Below are positions 42,953 to 51,660 of a stretch of DNA of 64,000 nucleotides, piece by piece; position 1 is the first letter of the stretch; each line of letters begins with the position of its first letter. This stretch comes from Rhabdothermincola salaria (GTDB lineage: Bacteria > Actinomycetota > Acidimicrobiia > Acidimicrobiales > Acidimicrobilacustridaceae): NCBI RefSeq assembly GCF_021246445.1, contig NZ_JAJQXW010000002.1:620001-684000 (forward strand), in the 5' to 3' direction. The position numbers were made by a program, and so were the translations under genes. The notes below the pieces were generated by a model, which saw only the letters and a list, made by a program, of their open reading frames with translations, was not told the origin of the DNA and did no database searches.

Positions 42953-43781
42953 CCCACCCGGCGGGCCGTCGCGTCGGGGGCCGTCGGGCTCCGGTCGCAC
43001 GGCGGCGGCGCAGCACCCACCACCCGGCCGTCGCCCCCAGCGCGCCCCCAGCCACGGCGGCTGCGGTGAGCGCCACGCGTCCCGGGCCCGGCATGGGCAC
43101 CCGATCGCCCAGGGGGACGATGGTGTGGAACTGGAGGACCTCCCAGCCCCGCGCCCGGGCTTCACGGGCCAGGGCCCGGTCGGGGTTCACGGCCACGGGA
43201 TGGCCGACGCAGCCCAGCATGGGCAGGTCGGTGGCGGAGTCCGAGTAGGCGTAGCTGGCCTCCAGGTCGATGCCGTCGCGCTCGGCCACGGCTTCGATGG
43301 CGTCGACCTTGAAGGGCCCGTAGGCGTAGAAGTCGACCTCCCCCGTGTAGCGGCCCTGGGCGTCGACGGACGCCCGGCTGGCGATGGACTCGTCCACCCC
43401 GAGGAAGCGCCCGAGGGGCTCGACGATCTCCTCCGGTGACGCCGACACGAGGTAGACGCGGCGCCCCGCGGCCCGGTGCTCTCGGATCAGGGTCAGGGCC
43501 TCGTCGTAGATGATCGGCTCGATCACGTCGGGCAGGGTGTCGGCGACGAGCGCGCCGATGAGCGAGCGGTCCCAGCCCTTGGTGATGCGCAGGGCCGACT
43601 CGCGGAAGCGCAGCAGCCGGGCCTCGTCGGCGCCGAGGTAGCGAAAGACCAGGCCGCTCCACACCGCCTTGGCCAACAGGCGCCGGTCGATCATGCCTGC
43701 ACGGCGCAGCGGGCGGCCGAACGCCACCATCGACGCCTTGGCGATCACCGTCTTGTCCAGGTCGAAGAAGGCCGCCTCCAC
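42930..43781 (-). CDS. HAD-IB family phosphatase (SerB-like) with C-terminal helix
   Basis: 283 aa. Motif I FFDLDKT (nucleophile D7, D9), motif II YLVSASPEEI, and motif III SYAYSDSATDLPML are in order with the helical cap between I and II, typical of the phosphoserine/lysophosphatidate phosphatase-like HAD-IB group. A C-terminal hydrophobic helix and basic tail (about 235-270) suggest membrane attachment and perhaps a lipid phosphate substrate. GTG 43781 lies 6 nt after a TACCCT box. Confidence 0.88.
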   Translation of the reverse strand: MEAAFFDLDKTVIAKASMVAFGRPLRRAGMIDRRLLAKAVWSGLVFRYLGADEARLLRFRESALRITKGWDRSLIGALVADTLPDVIEPIIYDEALTLIREHRAAGRRVYLVSASPEEIVEPLGRFLGVDESIASRASVDAQGRYTGEVDFYAYGPFKVDAIEAVAERDGIDLEASYAYSDSATDLPMLGCVGHPVAVNPDRALAREARARGWEVLQFHTIVPLGDRVPMPGPGRVALTAAAVAGGALGATAGWWVLRRRRATGARRPPTRRPAGWVRRPAAS

Positions 43782-43787
43782 GAGGCC

Positions 43788-43793
43788 AGGGTA
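43788..43793 (-). promoter_or_regulatory. -10 box for HAD phosphatase gene
   Basis: TACCCT on the minus strand, 6 nt before GTG 43781. Confidence 0.45.
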
Positions 43794-43839
43794 CGGGCGA
43801 GACCCGTCCCGTCGGGGTCATGCGACGCCGTGGTGACCC

Positions 43840-43868
43840 TTGACCGGGACGAGGGTGGCTTCTACGGT
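43840..43868 (+). promoter_or_regulatory. Sigma-70 type promoter of Tad operon
   Basis: -35 TTGACC (43840-43845), exactly 17 nt, -10 TACGGT (43863-43868); predicted start near 43875 leaves a leader of about 90 nt before ATG 43967. Confidence 0.55.
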
Positions 43869-43966
43869 GCCGGTTCTCCTCCCCTCCTCGCGGTGTGGCC
43901 TCGTGCCCGGTCACCGCCCACACCGCAGTTCGCGCCGGCCCCGGGCCGGGTGTGTCGGGAGGATCC

Positions 43967-44641
43967 ATGCTGGTGACCTGTTGGGCGGCGAAGGGCGGCT
44001 CGGGGACGACGACGGTCGCCGCCGCAGTGGCGGACGTGCTCGCCCGTCGGGCCGACGGCGAGGTCGTCATGGTCGACGCCGCCGGCGACCTGCCGGCCGC
44101 CTTGGGGGTCGCCGACCTCGACGGCCCGGGTGTGGCCGAATGGCTCGCCGCCGGGCCGGCGGTGCCCGCCGACGCCCTCGCCCGCCTCGAGATCGCCGTC
44201 CGTCGGGGAGTGCGGCTCGTGCCCAGGGGCCGGGGGGCGCTCACCAACCCCTGGCGGGCCGAGGTGCTCGCCGAGCTCCTGGCCGCCGACGCCCGTCCCG
44301 TCGTGGTCGACGCGGGCACGTTGCCCGGGGCCGGCTCGGAGGGGGCCGCCGCCGACGTCGCCCGCGTGCTGGCCGGGTCCGCCACCGTGTCGCTGCTGGT
44401 CACCCGCCCCTGCTACCTGGCCCTGCGACGAGCGGCCTCGATGCCGTTGCGCCCGTCGGGTGTGGTCCTCGTCGACGAACCTGGTCGGTCCCTCGGTGTC
44501 CACGACGTGGAGGCGATTCTCGACGTGCCCGTCCTGGCCAACGTCCCGGTCGACCCGGCCTTCGCCCGAGCCGTCGACAGCGGGTCGCTCGGCACGCGGG
44601 TCCCCACCCGGCTCAGCCGTGCGCTGCGCCACGCGGCATGA
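43967..44641 (+). CDS. CpaE/TadZ-like ParA-type ATPase of Tad pilus
   Basis: 224 aa. Deviant Walker A KGGSGTTT (9-16), VVMVDAAGDL and VVVDAGTLPG are ParA/MinD features. It is short and lacks the N-terminal receiver of classical CpaE. TadZ/CpaE proteins localise the pilus machine at a pole. ATG 43967 is set by GGGAGGA (43957-43963). It overlaps tadA by 4 nt. Confidence 0.8.
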   Translation: MLVTCWAAKGGSGTTTVAAAVADVLARRADGEVVMVDAAGDLPAALGVADLDGPGVAEWLAAGPAVPADALARLEIAVRRGVRLVPRGRGALTNPWRAEVLAELLAADARPVVVDAGTLPGAGSEGAAADVARVLAGSATVSLLVTRPCYLALRRAASMPLRPSGVVLVDEPGRSLGVHDVEAILDVPVLANVPVDPAFARAVDSGSLGTRVPTRLSRALRHAA

Positions 44642-45882
44642 GCCAGCCCGTGACCCGGAGCGAGATGACCGACCCCGACGGCGACCCCGAGGCCAGGGCG
44701 GCGCAGCTCACGACCCGCCTGCACCGTCAGCTGCTCGACGGGCCGACTGCGGAGTCCCGGGCGGTCAGCCCGGCCGAGCAGCGCCGCCGTCTGCGGGCCC
44801 TGGCCCGAGAGCACGACCCGCTCCTCGCCGGTGGCCGGGTCGACGAGGTGGTGGAGCAGGTCAGGGCCCGGGTCGACGGCCTGGGCCCGCTCGAGCCGCT
44901 GCTCGCCGACCCTGCGGTCGACGAGGTGATGGTCAACGGGGGCGGGGAGGTGTGGGTGGAGCGCCACGGACGGCTCGTGAGCACCGAGCTGGTCCTCGCC
45001 GAGGCCACGACGTTGGCGCTCGCCGAACGGATCGTGGCCCCGCTGGGCCTCCACGTCGACCGGGCCAACCCCCTCGTCGACGCCCGTCTGCCCGACGGCT
45101 CCCGGGTCAACGTGGTGGTGCGCCCGCTCGCCGTCGACGGCCCGTGCCTGACCATCCGCCGCTTCGGTGCTCGGCGGGTGCCGCTCGACGAGGTGGCCAC
45201 CCCCGGGGTGGTGGCGTTGCTGCGCTGGTCGGTCCGGGCCCGGGCCAACCTCATCGTCTCCGGGGGTGCCGGAGCCGGCAAGACGACGTTGCTCAACGCC
45301 CTGGCGGCCGAGATCCCCGACCACGAACGGGTGATCACCATCGAGGACGCCGCCGAACTGCGCCTGCCCGGTCGCCAGGTCGTGCGCCTGGAGGCCCGGC
45401 CACCCAGCGCCGAGGGCCATGGCGAGGTGCGGGTCCGCGACCTGGTCCGCAACGCCCTGCGCATGCGACCGGACCGCATCGTGGTGGGCGAGGTGCGGGC
45501 AGGGGAGGCGCTCGACATGTTGCAGGCCATGAACACCGGCCACGAGGGGTCGCTGTCGACGTGCCACGCCAACGCGCCGGTCGACGCCCTGCGCCGCCTC
45601 GAGACCCTCGTGCTCATGGGCGACGTGGCGCTGCCGCACGCGGCGGTGCGTGAGCAGCTGCGGGCCGCGGTCGACCTGGTCGTGCAGATCGCTCGCCGTC
45701 CCGATGGCGGTCGTCGGGTGGTCGCGGTGGCCGAGGTCCTCCCGGCGGATGATCCGGCGGGTCCCCTGGTGGCGCGATCGCTGACCGACGACGCCGGCCA
45801 TCTCGTCGCGCTGCCCCTCCGAGCGGTTCGCTCTCCCGGCGCCCACCCCCCGTCGCCGACGTGGCTGGAGGGCCAGCAGTGA
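44638..45882 (+). CDS. tadA: Tad/CpaF secretion ATPase
   Basis: 414 aa, a GspE-family hexameric ATPase that powers pilus assembly. An N-terminal helical part is followed by VDEVMVNGGGEVWVERHG, Walker A SGGAGAGKTTLLNAL, the Asp box VITIEDAAELRLP, Walker B RPDRIVVGEVRAGEALDMLQ and the His box TGHEGSLSTCHA. ATG 44638 overlaps the previous stop (ATGA); the 3' end overlaps tadB likewise. Confidence 0.94.
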   Translation: MSQPVTRSEMTDPDGDPEARAAQLTTRLHRQLLDGPTAESRAVSPAEQRRRLRALAREHDPLLAGGRVDEVVEQVRARVDGLGPLEPLLADPAVDEVMVNGGGEVWVERHGRLVSTELVLAEATTLALAERIVAPLGLHVDRANPLVDARLPDGSRVNVVVRPLAVDGPCLTIRRFGARRVPLDEVATPGVVALLRWSVRARANLIVSGGAGAGKTTLLNALAAEIPDHERVITIEDAAELRLPGRQVVRLEARPPSAEGHGEVRVRDLVRNALRMRPDRIVVGEVRAGEALDMLQAMNTGHEGSLSTCHANAPVDALRRLETLVLMGDVALPHAAVREQLRAAVDLVVQIARRPDGGRRVVAVAEVLPADDPAGPLVARSLTDDAGHLVALPLRAVRSPGAHPPSPTWLEGQQ

Positions 45883-46694
45883 GCGCCGCGGCCGTCGGCC
45901 TCGTCGTCGCGCTGGCCACGGTGGCCGCGTCCGTCGCTCTCGGTGGCGTGCCCGAGGTCGGTGCCATCCTGCGAACCCGTCATCGGTCGTCGGCCCTGGG
46001 CGCCGACCGCCCCGGTCGGGCTCGTACCGACGGTCCCGGTGGAGGCCGGGGCTCGTGGCGCGACCGATCGACGCGTCCAGGCGGTCCGTCCCCCCTCGAC
46101 CTGGCCGCCGCGGTGGCCCGGTTCCGCGCCGTGCTGGGGGTCGACGGTCGCTCGACCGACCGGGAGCTGCCCGAGCTGCTCCAGACCGTGGCCCGCGAGC
46201 TGCGTTCGGGGACCACGTTGGCCACCGCGGTGGTCGTGGCCGCCGAGGCCGGGGCCTCGCGGCTCGATCGAGCGGACCCGGCGGCGGCGGTGCTGGCCCG
46301 CTCCGTGCGCCGGGGCACCCCCTTGGGCGCCGCGGTGGAGACCTGGATGGGCCCGACCCCGTCGGGGGCCCGTCGCCTGGCGGGTACGGCCCTGGTGTTG
46401 GCCGCCGAGACCGGTGGCACCACGGCGGTGGTCGTCGACGGGGTGGCCGACACGCTTCGCGACCGGGTGGCGCTCGAACGCGAGGTGGGGGCGTTGTCGT
46501 CGCAGGCGCGAGCCTCGGCCGTGGTGCTGGTGGTGGCCCCGGTGGTGGTGGCCGTGCTCGCCACCAGCGCCGACGAGCGCATCGCCGCCTTCCTCCTGGG
46601 CACGCCGCTGGGGTGGGCCTGCGTCGTCGCCGGGCTCCTGCTCGACGCCGTGGGGGCGGCGTGGATGCACCTGACCATCCGGCGGGCGACGTGA
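45879..46694 (+). CDS. tadB: Tad platform protein TadB
   Basis: 271 aa, type II secretion F-domain membrane protein. One N-terminal hydrophobic segment, a cytoplasmic helical F-domain (LPELLQTVARELRSGTTLATA; RRLAGTALVLAAETGGTTA), then two C-terminal membrane helices (VVLVVAPVVVAVLAT and LGWACVVAGLLLDAVG). It forms the inner-membrane platform with TadC. GTG 45879 and the stop each overlap neighbours by 4 nt. Confidence 0.88.
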   Translation: MSAAAVGLVVALATVAASVALGGVPEVGAILRTRHRSSALGADRPGRARTDGPGGGRGSWRDRSTRPGGPSPLDLAAAVARFRAVLGVDGRSTDRELPELLQTVARELRSGTTLATAVVVAAEAGASRLDRADPAAAVLARSVRRGTPLGAAVETWMGPTPSGARRLAGTALVLAAETGGTTAVVVDGVADTLRDRVALEREVGALSSQARASAVVLVVAPVVVAVLATSADERIAAFLLGTPLGWACVVAGLLLDAVGAAWMHLTIRRAT

Positions 46695-47515
46695 CGGCGG
46701 TGGTGGTGGTGGGGGCGATCGTCGCCGGTGTCGTCCTGTCGCCCGTCGTCGGGTCGCTGCGCTCCGGTGCGGTCCGGCGACGCGTCGGGGCCGTCCGCGC
46801 CCGGCCCCTCACCGACGGCCCCGAGCCGGCTCGCGCGGTGGGGCCGTCGGGCTGCTCCTTCATCGGTCCCATCCGCGAGCTCGGTGGTCTGGCCCGCAGA
46901 GCGCTCGGCCGGCAGGTGGATCCGGCGGCCGACCTGGTGGTCGGCGCCGCACTGGTGCTCGGCCCCTTCGTGGGTGTCGTCGCCGGTCCGCTGGTGGCGG
47001 CTGTCGTCGTGGGGGTGCTCCTCGTCGCGCCGCACTGGTACCGCCGGCGCGCCGCCCTCGTCCATCGGGCGGCGGTGCGAGCCGTGCTACCCGACGTGGT
47101 CGACCTCTTCCGGCTGGCTGTCGGGGCGGGGCTGTCGGTCCACCAGGCCATCGAGGTGGTCGCTCCCCGGGCGGCCGCGCCGCTCGGGCCGGCGCTCGAC
47201 GAGGTGTGCCGGAGGGTCACCCTGGGCATCCGCCTCGGCGATGCCCTCGACGAGCTCGCCGACCTCGGCGACGAAGCCCGGCCCCTCGTCGCCGCCCTCG
47301 CCGGAGCGGCCCGCTACGGATCACCGCTCGGGGCGGCGCTCGACCGGGTGGCGGTCGACGCCCGGCTGCTCCGCCGGCGCCGAGCCGAGGAGCGAGCCCG
47401 CAAGTTGCCGGTGCAACTCTTGTTCCCCCTGGTCATGTGCGTGCTGCCCGCCTTCGGCCTGCTCGCCGTCGTGCCCTTGCTGGCCGGCTCGCTCCCCGCC
47501 CTCGGCTCGCCCTGA
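46691..47515 (+). CDS. tadC: Tad platform protein TadC
   Basis: 274 aa F-domain membrane protein. Helices near 1-20, 78-115 and at the C-terminus flank the cytoplasmic domain with LPDVVDLFRLAVGAGLSVHQAIEVVA and the paired RYGSPLGAALDRVAVDARLLRRRRAEERARKLPVQ... region typical of TadC. Pairs with TadB as the platform on which TadA pushes pilins outward. GTG 46691 overlaps tadB. Confidence 0.88.
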   Translation: MTAVVVVGAIVAGVVLSPVVGSLRSGAVRRRVGAVRARPLTDGPEPARAVGPSGCSFIGPIRELGGLARRALGRQVDPAADLVVGAALVLGPFVGVVAGPLVAAVVVGVLLVAPHWYRRRAALVHRAAVRAVLPDVVDLFRLAVGAGLSVHQAIEVVAPRAAAPLGPALDEVCRRVTLGIRLGDALDELADLGDEARPLVAALAGAARYGSPLGAALDRVAVDARLLRRRRAEERARKLPVQLLFPLVMCVLPAFGLLAVVPLLAGSLPALGSP

Positions 47516-47612
47516 CCTCGCAGCTCCTCGTCACGTCCCCTTCGTCGTCACCTCCGACGGCCACTCGGCACCCCGGTGCCCTGCGTTCTCGTTCCGAAAG
47601 GCGATTCCGTCC

Positions 47613-47855
47613 ATGACCACTCTCATCGTGCGGGCCCACATGGCCCTCCTCCGCGCCCTCGACCCGTCACCTCCCCCCGCCGAGGCCCCCCTGCGTCGGC
47701 GGGGTGACCACGGGCAGACCACCGCCGAGTACGCCCTCGTCCTCCTCGGGGCGGCGGGCATCGCCCTGCTCCTGGTGGCCTGGGCCACCCAGTCGGGTGC
47801 CATCGGCAAGCTGTTCGACACCGTCGTCAACGACGTCATCGGCAAGGTGCGCTGA
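47613..47855 (+). CDS. DUF4244 Flp-like pilin
   Basis: 80 aa. A basic N-terminal leader ends in RRRGDHGQTTAEYALVLLGA; the G-x-x-TAEYAL...hydrophobic helix is the class of prepilin processed before Q/T-T-A-E-Y, with the conserved Glu. A single hydrophobic helix and short tail remain. It is the likely pilin subunit of the upstream Tad machine. ATG 47613; a GAAAGG site precedes it. No prepilin peptidase gene is visible nearby. Confidence 0.85.
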   Translation: MTTLIVRAHMALLRALDPSPPPAEAPLRRRGDHGQTTAEYALVLLGAAGIALLLVAWATQSGAIGKLFDTVVNDVIGKVR

Positions 47856-47856
47856 C

Positions 47857-48285
47857 GTGGCGAGGAGGGAGGGCCGTGGGTCCGCTCGGGCCTTCGCCGG
47901 GACCCCCGCCGACGGTGGTCAGGCCACGGTCGAGCTGGCCATGGTCCTCCCCCTCGTCGCGCTGGTGGTGCTGCTCGTGCTGCAGGTCGGCCTGGTGCTG
48001 CGCGACCAGGTGATGGTCGTGCACGCCGCCCGGGAAGCGGCTCGGGCTGCCGTCGTGGCCGAGGCCGCGAACGACCGGGCCGGCTCGGCCGCGCGGGCGG
48101 CGCGCCTGTCGGGGTCGTTCCACCCCGACGAGACCGAGGTGAGCACCCGGCTGCTCGACGGCGGTCGCCGCCTCGAAGCGACCGTCCGCCACGTCAACCG
48201 CACCGATGTGCCCCTCGTCGGCCTCCTCCTACCCGACGTCGGCCTCGAGGCCCGCACCGTGATGCGCGTCGAGCACCCGGACTGA
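47857..48285 (+). CDS. TadE-like pseudopilin
   Basis: 142 aa. After a short basic leader comes GGQATVELAMVLPLVALVVLLVLQVGL, the TadE signature, followed by a periplasm-side domain of helix and strands (HAAREAARAAVVAEA; TEVSTRLLDGGRRLEATVRH). It is a minor pseudopilin of the pilus. GTG 47857 starts 1 bp after the pilin stop. This closes the locus; no RcpA/C or TadG genes follow. Confidence 0.85.
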   Translation: MARREGRGSARAFAGTPADGGQATVELAMVLPLVALVVLLVLQVGLVLRDQVMVVHAAREAARAAVVAEAANDRAGSAARAARLSGSFHPDETEVSTRLLDGGRRLEATVRHVNRTDVPLVGLLLPDVGLEARTVMRVEHPD

Positions 48286-48325
48286 GCGCGACCCGCAGGG
48301 AGCTCGGTGCCGGGCGGAGGCAGCC

Positions 48326-48355
48326 AGGTGAGGTCAGGTGAGGTCAGGTGAGGTC
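48326..48355. repeat. Three tandem 10-bp repeats at helicase 3' end
   Basis: AGGTGAGGTC three times without mismatch; the helicase stop codon (48344-48346) lies inside, so changes in copy number would alter the C-terminus. Confidence 0.85.
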
Positions 48356-50635
48356 GGACTCGGACCCGAGCAGGGAGCGCAGGAGGGCGGCGGCCCCGTG
48401 CTTGTCGAGGGGCTCGTTGCCGTTGCCGCACTTCGGGGACTGCACGCACGACGGGCAGCCGTCGACGCACGGGCACTGCTCGATGACCTCCAGCGTGGCG
48501 GCCAGGTGACGGTCGGCGGCGTCGAAGCCCAGCTCGGCCACGCCCGCCCCGCCCGGGTAGCCGTCGTAGATGACGATGGTGGCCTGCCCCGTCTCGGGGA
48601 GCATCGGGGTGGACACACCCCCCACGTCCCAGCGGTCGCAGATGGTGAACAGCGGCAGGATGCCGATGCCGGCGTGCTCGGCGGCGTGGAGGGCGCCGGG
48701 GACGTCGCCCGCGGCGAGGCCGGCGGCGTGCAGCACGTCGTCGGGGATGGCGTACCAGAAGGCCCTCGTGACCAGCTCGCTCGGTGGTAGGTCGAGATCG
48801 TGCAGCCCGAGCAGCTCGCCGGTGAAGGCGTCGAGGCGGCGGTAGCCGATGATCTCGGAGCGGACCCGCACCGGCCCCAGGGCCAGCTCGGCCGCCCCGA
48901 CACGGCGCCGTCGCTCCTGGCCGAGCACGCTGATCTCGGTGGTGGTGCGGGGTTGGGTGTACTCGCCGCCGTCGGCCGGTTCGACCAGGGCCACCCGGTC
49001 GTCGAGGTCGAGGTCGGTCACCTTCCAGGCCCGACCCTGATGGAGGTACACCGCCCCGGGGTGCACCAGCCGGAAGGCCCGGCCGCCGTCGACGGTGCCC
49101 ACCAGCGTGCCGTCGGCCTCGGCGATGCGGAACTCCTCGCCTCCCGCGTTGCGCAGCCCCACCCCCCGCGACGGCCATCCCCTCCGGGCCCACACGGCGG
49201 CGGGACCGCGCCGGTGGTGGGGGGGCCGGAGTCGGAGGGTGTCGTCGAGCACCAGGTCGCGCACGCCGTCGTCGAGCAGCCCCGGCCACCACCGCTCGTC
49301 GGCGGGGGTGAGGGGGAGCTCGTAGGCGGCGCAGGCCAGGTGGGGCCACAGCGTGTGGGTGTTGGCCGGGTTCACCACCGCGGGCTCTGGAGGACGCCGG
49401 AAGAGCTCGTCGGGGTGGTGCACGAACCACTGGTCGAGCTGGTCGTCGCCGGCGACGAGGATGGCCATCGACGTGCGGGCCTCACGCCCGGCGCGGCCGG
49501 CCTGCTGCCACATGGAGGCGACGGTGCCGGGGAAGCCGTTGAGGATGCAGGCGTCGAGCCCGCCCACGTCGATGCCGAGCTCGAGGGCGCTGGTGGCGAC
49601 GACCCCCCGCAGGCGGCCGCTGAACAGGCGCCGCTCGATGTCGCGCCGCTCGGCGGTGAGGTAGCCGCCGCGGTAGGCCCGCACGGTCTCGGCCAGGTCG
49701 GTGCGTACCCGCCGGCCCACGTCGGCGGCCACGATCTCGGTGCCCTTGCGGGACCGGCAGAAGGCGATGGTGCGGTGGCCGTGCTCGACGAGGGAGGTCA
49801 TGAGCTCGGCGGTGTCGCGCGAGGACGAGACCGATCGGCCCGTCGCCTCCTGGTCGGCGCCGGGGTTCCAGACGAGGAACAGGCGCTCGCCGCGCGGTGA
49901 GCCGTCGTCGACGACCGCCTCCACGGGCAGGCCGCAGAGCTCGGAGGCCAGACGGTGGGGTTCTCCCAGGGTGGCGGAGGTGAAGATGAACGTGGGCGAC
50001 GAGCCGTAGTGGGCGCAGATGCGCCGCAGACGGCGCAGGACGTGGGCCACGTGGCTGCCGAAGATGCCTCGCAGGGTGTGGAGCTCGTCGACCACGACGT
50101 AGCGCAGGCGCATGAAGAAGGTGGCCCACCGGGCGTGGTGGGGGAGGAGCCCGGTGTGGAGCATCTCGGGGTTGGTGAGCACGACGTTGGCGTTGGCCCG
50201 CGCCCAGGTGCGCGCCTCGGGGGTGCAGTCGCCGTCGTAGGTGGCGGCCACCAGGCGGGGGACCTCGAGCTCGCTCAACGAGCGCAGCTGGTCCTGGGCC
50301 AAGGCCTTGGTGGGGAACATCATGAGGGCGGTGGACGGGCGCAACCCCTCGCTGACCGCCTCGGCGATGGGGGCCTGGAAGCACAACGACTTGCCCGACG
50401 CCGTGCCGGTGGCCACCGCCACCGAGCGCCCGGCCCGGACCAGGTCGATGGCCGTGGCCTGGTGGGACCAGAAGTGGTCGACGCCCAGCGCGGCCAGGAC
50501 CGGCGCCGGCAGGGGGTGGGCCAGCTCGGCGGTGCGCGCCGGACGCGCCGGGATGCGCTCGACGTGCACGAGTCGGGGATCGTCGCCGAACGAGGCGGAG
50601 AACGACTCGAGGCCCGGATCGGCGGGAAGGGCCAT
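48344..50635 (-). CDS. MrfA/YprA-like DEAD/DEAH helicase with DUF1998 zinc domain
   Basis: 763 aa. Helicase core: ATGTASGKSL (Walker A), MMFPTKALAQDQ, VVVDELHTLRG (DEAH-like), FTSATLGEP, and in the second domain FCRSRKGTE, VVATSALELGIDVGGLD, QQAGRAGR. The C-terminal DUF1998 part carries CPCVDGCPSCVQSPKC (four-Cys metal site). B. subtilis MrfA of this family repairs mitomycin-type DNA damage; a repair role is inferred. ATG 50635 follows a TAGGGT box by 6 nt. Confidence 0.92.
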   Translation of the reverse strand: MALPADPGLESFSASFGDDPRLVHVERIPARPARTAELAHPLPAPVLAALGVDHFWSHQATAIDLVRAGRSVAVATGTASGKSLCFQAPIAEAVSEGLRPSTALMMFPTKALAQDQLRSLSELEVPRLVAATYDGDCTPEARTWARANANVVLTNPEMLHTGLLPHHARWATFFMRLRYVVVDELHTLRGIFGSHVAHVLRRLRRICAHYGSSPTFIFTSATLGEPHRLASELCGLPVEAVVDDGSPRGERLFLVWNPGADQEATGRSVSSSRDTAELMTSLVEHGHRTIAFCRSRKGTEIVAADVGRRVRTDLAETVRAYRGGYLTAERRDIERRLFSGRLRGVVATSALELGIDVGGLDACILNGFPGTVASMWQQAGRAGREARTSMAILVAGDDQLDQWFVHHPDELFRRPPEPAVVNPANTHTLWPHLACAAYELPLTPADERWWPGLLDDGVRDLVLDDTLRLRPPHHRRGPAAVWARRGWPSRGVGLRNAGGEEFRIAEADGTLVGTVDGGRAFRLVHPGAVYLHQGRAWKVTDLDLDDRVALVEPADGGEYTQPRTTTEISVLGQERRRRVGAAELALGPVRVRSEIIGYRRLDAFTGELLGLHDLDLPPSELVTRAFWYAIPDDVLHAAGLAAGDVPGALHAAEHAGIGILPLFTICDRWDVGGVSTPMLPETGQATIVIYDGYPGGAGVAELGFDAADRHLAATLEVIEQCPCVDGCPSCVQSPKCGNGNEPLDKHGAAALLRSLLGSESDLT

Positions 50636-50641
50636 CGCGCC

Positions 50642-50647
50642 ACCCTA
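50642..50647 (-). promoter_or_regulatory. -10 box for leaderless helicase mRNA
   Basis: TAGGGT on the minus strand, 6 nt before ATG 50635. Confidence 0.5.
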
Positions 50648-50773
50648 GCGGGGTGAACACCCGTACGGTCGCGTGGTCCAGGAGCCGGCGGCGCGGGCCC
50701 GGGCGGGGTCGCGTCGGGCACTACGCTCGCGGGGACCCTCTCCTCGGCCGCCCGACCCTCCCCGGAGCTGTGT

Positions 50774-51130
50774 GTGCACTTCGCCCTCGATGTCTCGGCC
50801 GCTCCCGGCGCCGACGCGGTGACGATCGTCGCCGTGACCGGCGAGCTCGACATGGCGTCGGCGCCTCGGCTCCGCCAGGAGCTCGTGTCGTTGGCCTCGG
50901 CGGGGCGCACCACCATCGTGATCGACCTGGCGGGGGTCGACTTCCTCGACTCCACCGGCCTGGGGGTGGTGCTCGGGGCACTCAAGCGGGTCCGGGCGGC
51001 CGGTGGCGACCTCGCCCTGGCCCGCACCGAACCGCAGGTGGCGAAGGTGTTCGAGATCACGCGCCTGAGCGACATCATGCCCCTCCACGACACGATCGAA
51101 GCCGCCATCGCGGCCGTCGTCTCGGACTGA
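50774..51130 (+). CDS. Anti-sigma factor antagonist (STAS domain)
   Basis: 118 aa single STAS domain. GELDMASAPRLRQEL and DFLDSTGLGVVLG are the SpoIIAA/RsbV blocks; the Ser in DST is the likely phosphorylation site. Unphosphorylated, such proteins bind the anti-sigma kinase and free its sigma factor. The partner kinase follows 9 bp later. GTG 50774 (GTG 50772 is out of frame). Confidence 0.93.
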   Translation: MHFALDVSAAPGADAVTIVAVTGELDMASAPRLRQELVSLASAGRTTIVIDLAGVDFLDSTGLGVVLGALKRVRAAGGDLALARTEPQVAKVFEITRLSDIMPLHDTIEAAIAAVVSD

Positions 51131-51139
51131 GGCCGGCCG

Positions 51140-51616
51140 GTGGGGGAGATCCGTCTCGAGATCCCCGCCCGGGCCGAGTACCTGGCCCTCGCCCGCCAGG
51201 TCGTGGCCGCCGCGGCCGCGGTCGAGCCCCGCTTCCGCACCGAGCGCATCGATGCCCTGCGCCTGGCGGTCTCCGAAGCCACCACCAACGCAGTCGAATC
51301 GCACGCCGACCTCGGCGCCGACGAGCGGATCGTGATCCGTTGCGATCTCGACGAGGAGCGCATCGAGGTGGAGGTCCTCGACCAGGGCGGAGGCTTCGAC
51401 CCGGGCGGGGTCCCGGTGGTGCCGTCGCCCACCGACCCGTCCCGTCTCGACTACGAGCACGGCCTCGGCATACCCATCATCCGCGAGCTCACCGACGAGT
51501 CCGAGATCCGGCCGTCCGGGGCCGGCACCGCCGTGCGCCTGGTCGTCTACCGCTCGGCGGCGGCCGCCGCCCGGCGGGGCTCGGAAGCGGTGCGCGCCGA
51601 GCCGGAGGAGAGGTGA
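51140..51616 (+). CDS. Anti-sigma regulatory factor, serine kinase (RsbW/SpoIIAB-like)
   Basis: 158 aa GHKL ATPase. N-box RLAVSEATTNAV (about 52-63), G1 box VLDQGGGFDPGG and G2 HGLGIPIIREL are visible. It would bind and inactivate a sigma factor and phosphorylate the STAS protein encoded just upstream. A SpoIIE-type phosphatase that could reverse this is at 57926. No sigma gene is adjacent; the sigma factor at 39370 is only a candidate. GTG 51140. Confidence 0.9.
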   Translation: MGEIRLEIPARAEYLALARQVVAAAAAVEPRFRTERIDALRLAVSEATTNAVESHADLGADERIVIRCDLDEERIEVEVLDQGGGFDPGGVPVVPSPTDPSRLDYEHGLGIPIIRELTDESEIRPSGAGTAVRLVVYRSAAAAARRGSEAVRAEPEER

Positions 51617-51660
51617 TCCCGGCGTCGTTCCCGGTGTCAGGCCGGTGGGGGGCGGAGCAC

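Noticed and set aside
42878-43165. Possible selenocysteine read-through of the micro-ORF at TGA 42950-42952 next to tRNA-Sec
   Set aside because: Translation after the TGA is low-complexity and antisense to the HAD gene, and no obvious SECIS-like hairpin is visible after the TGA.
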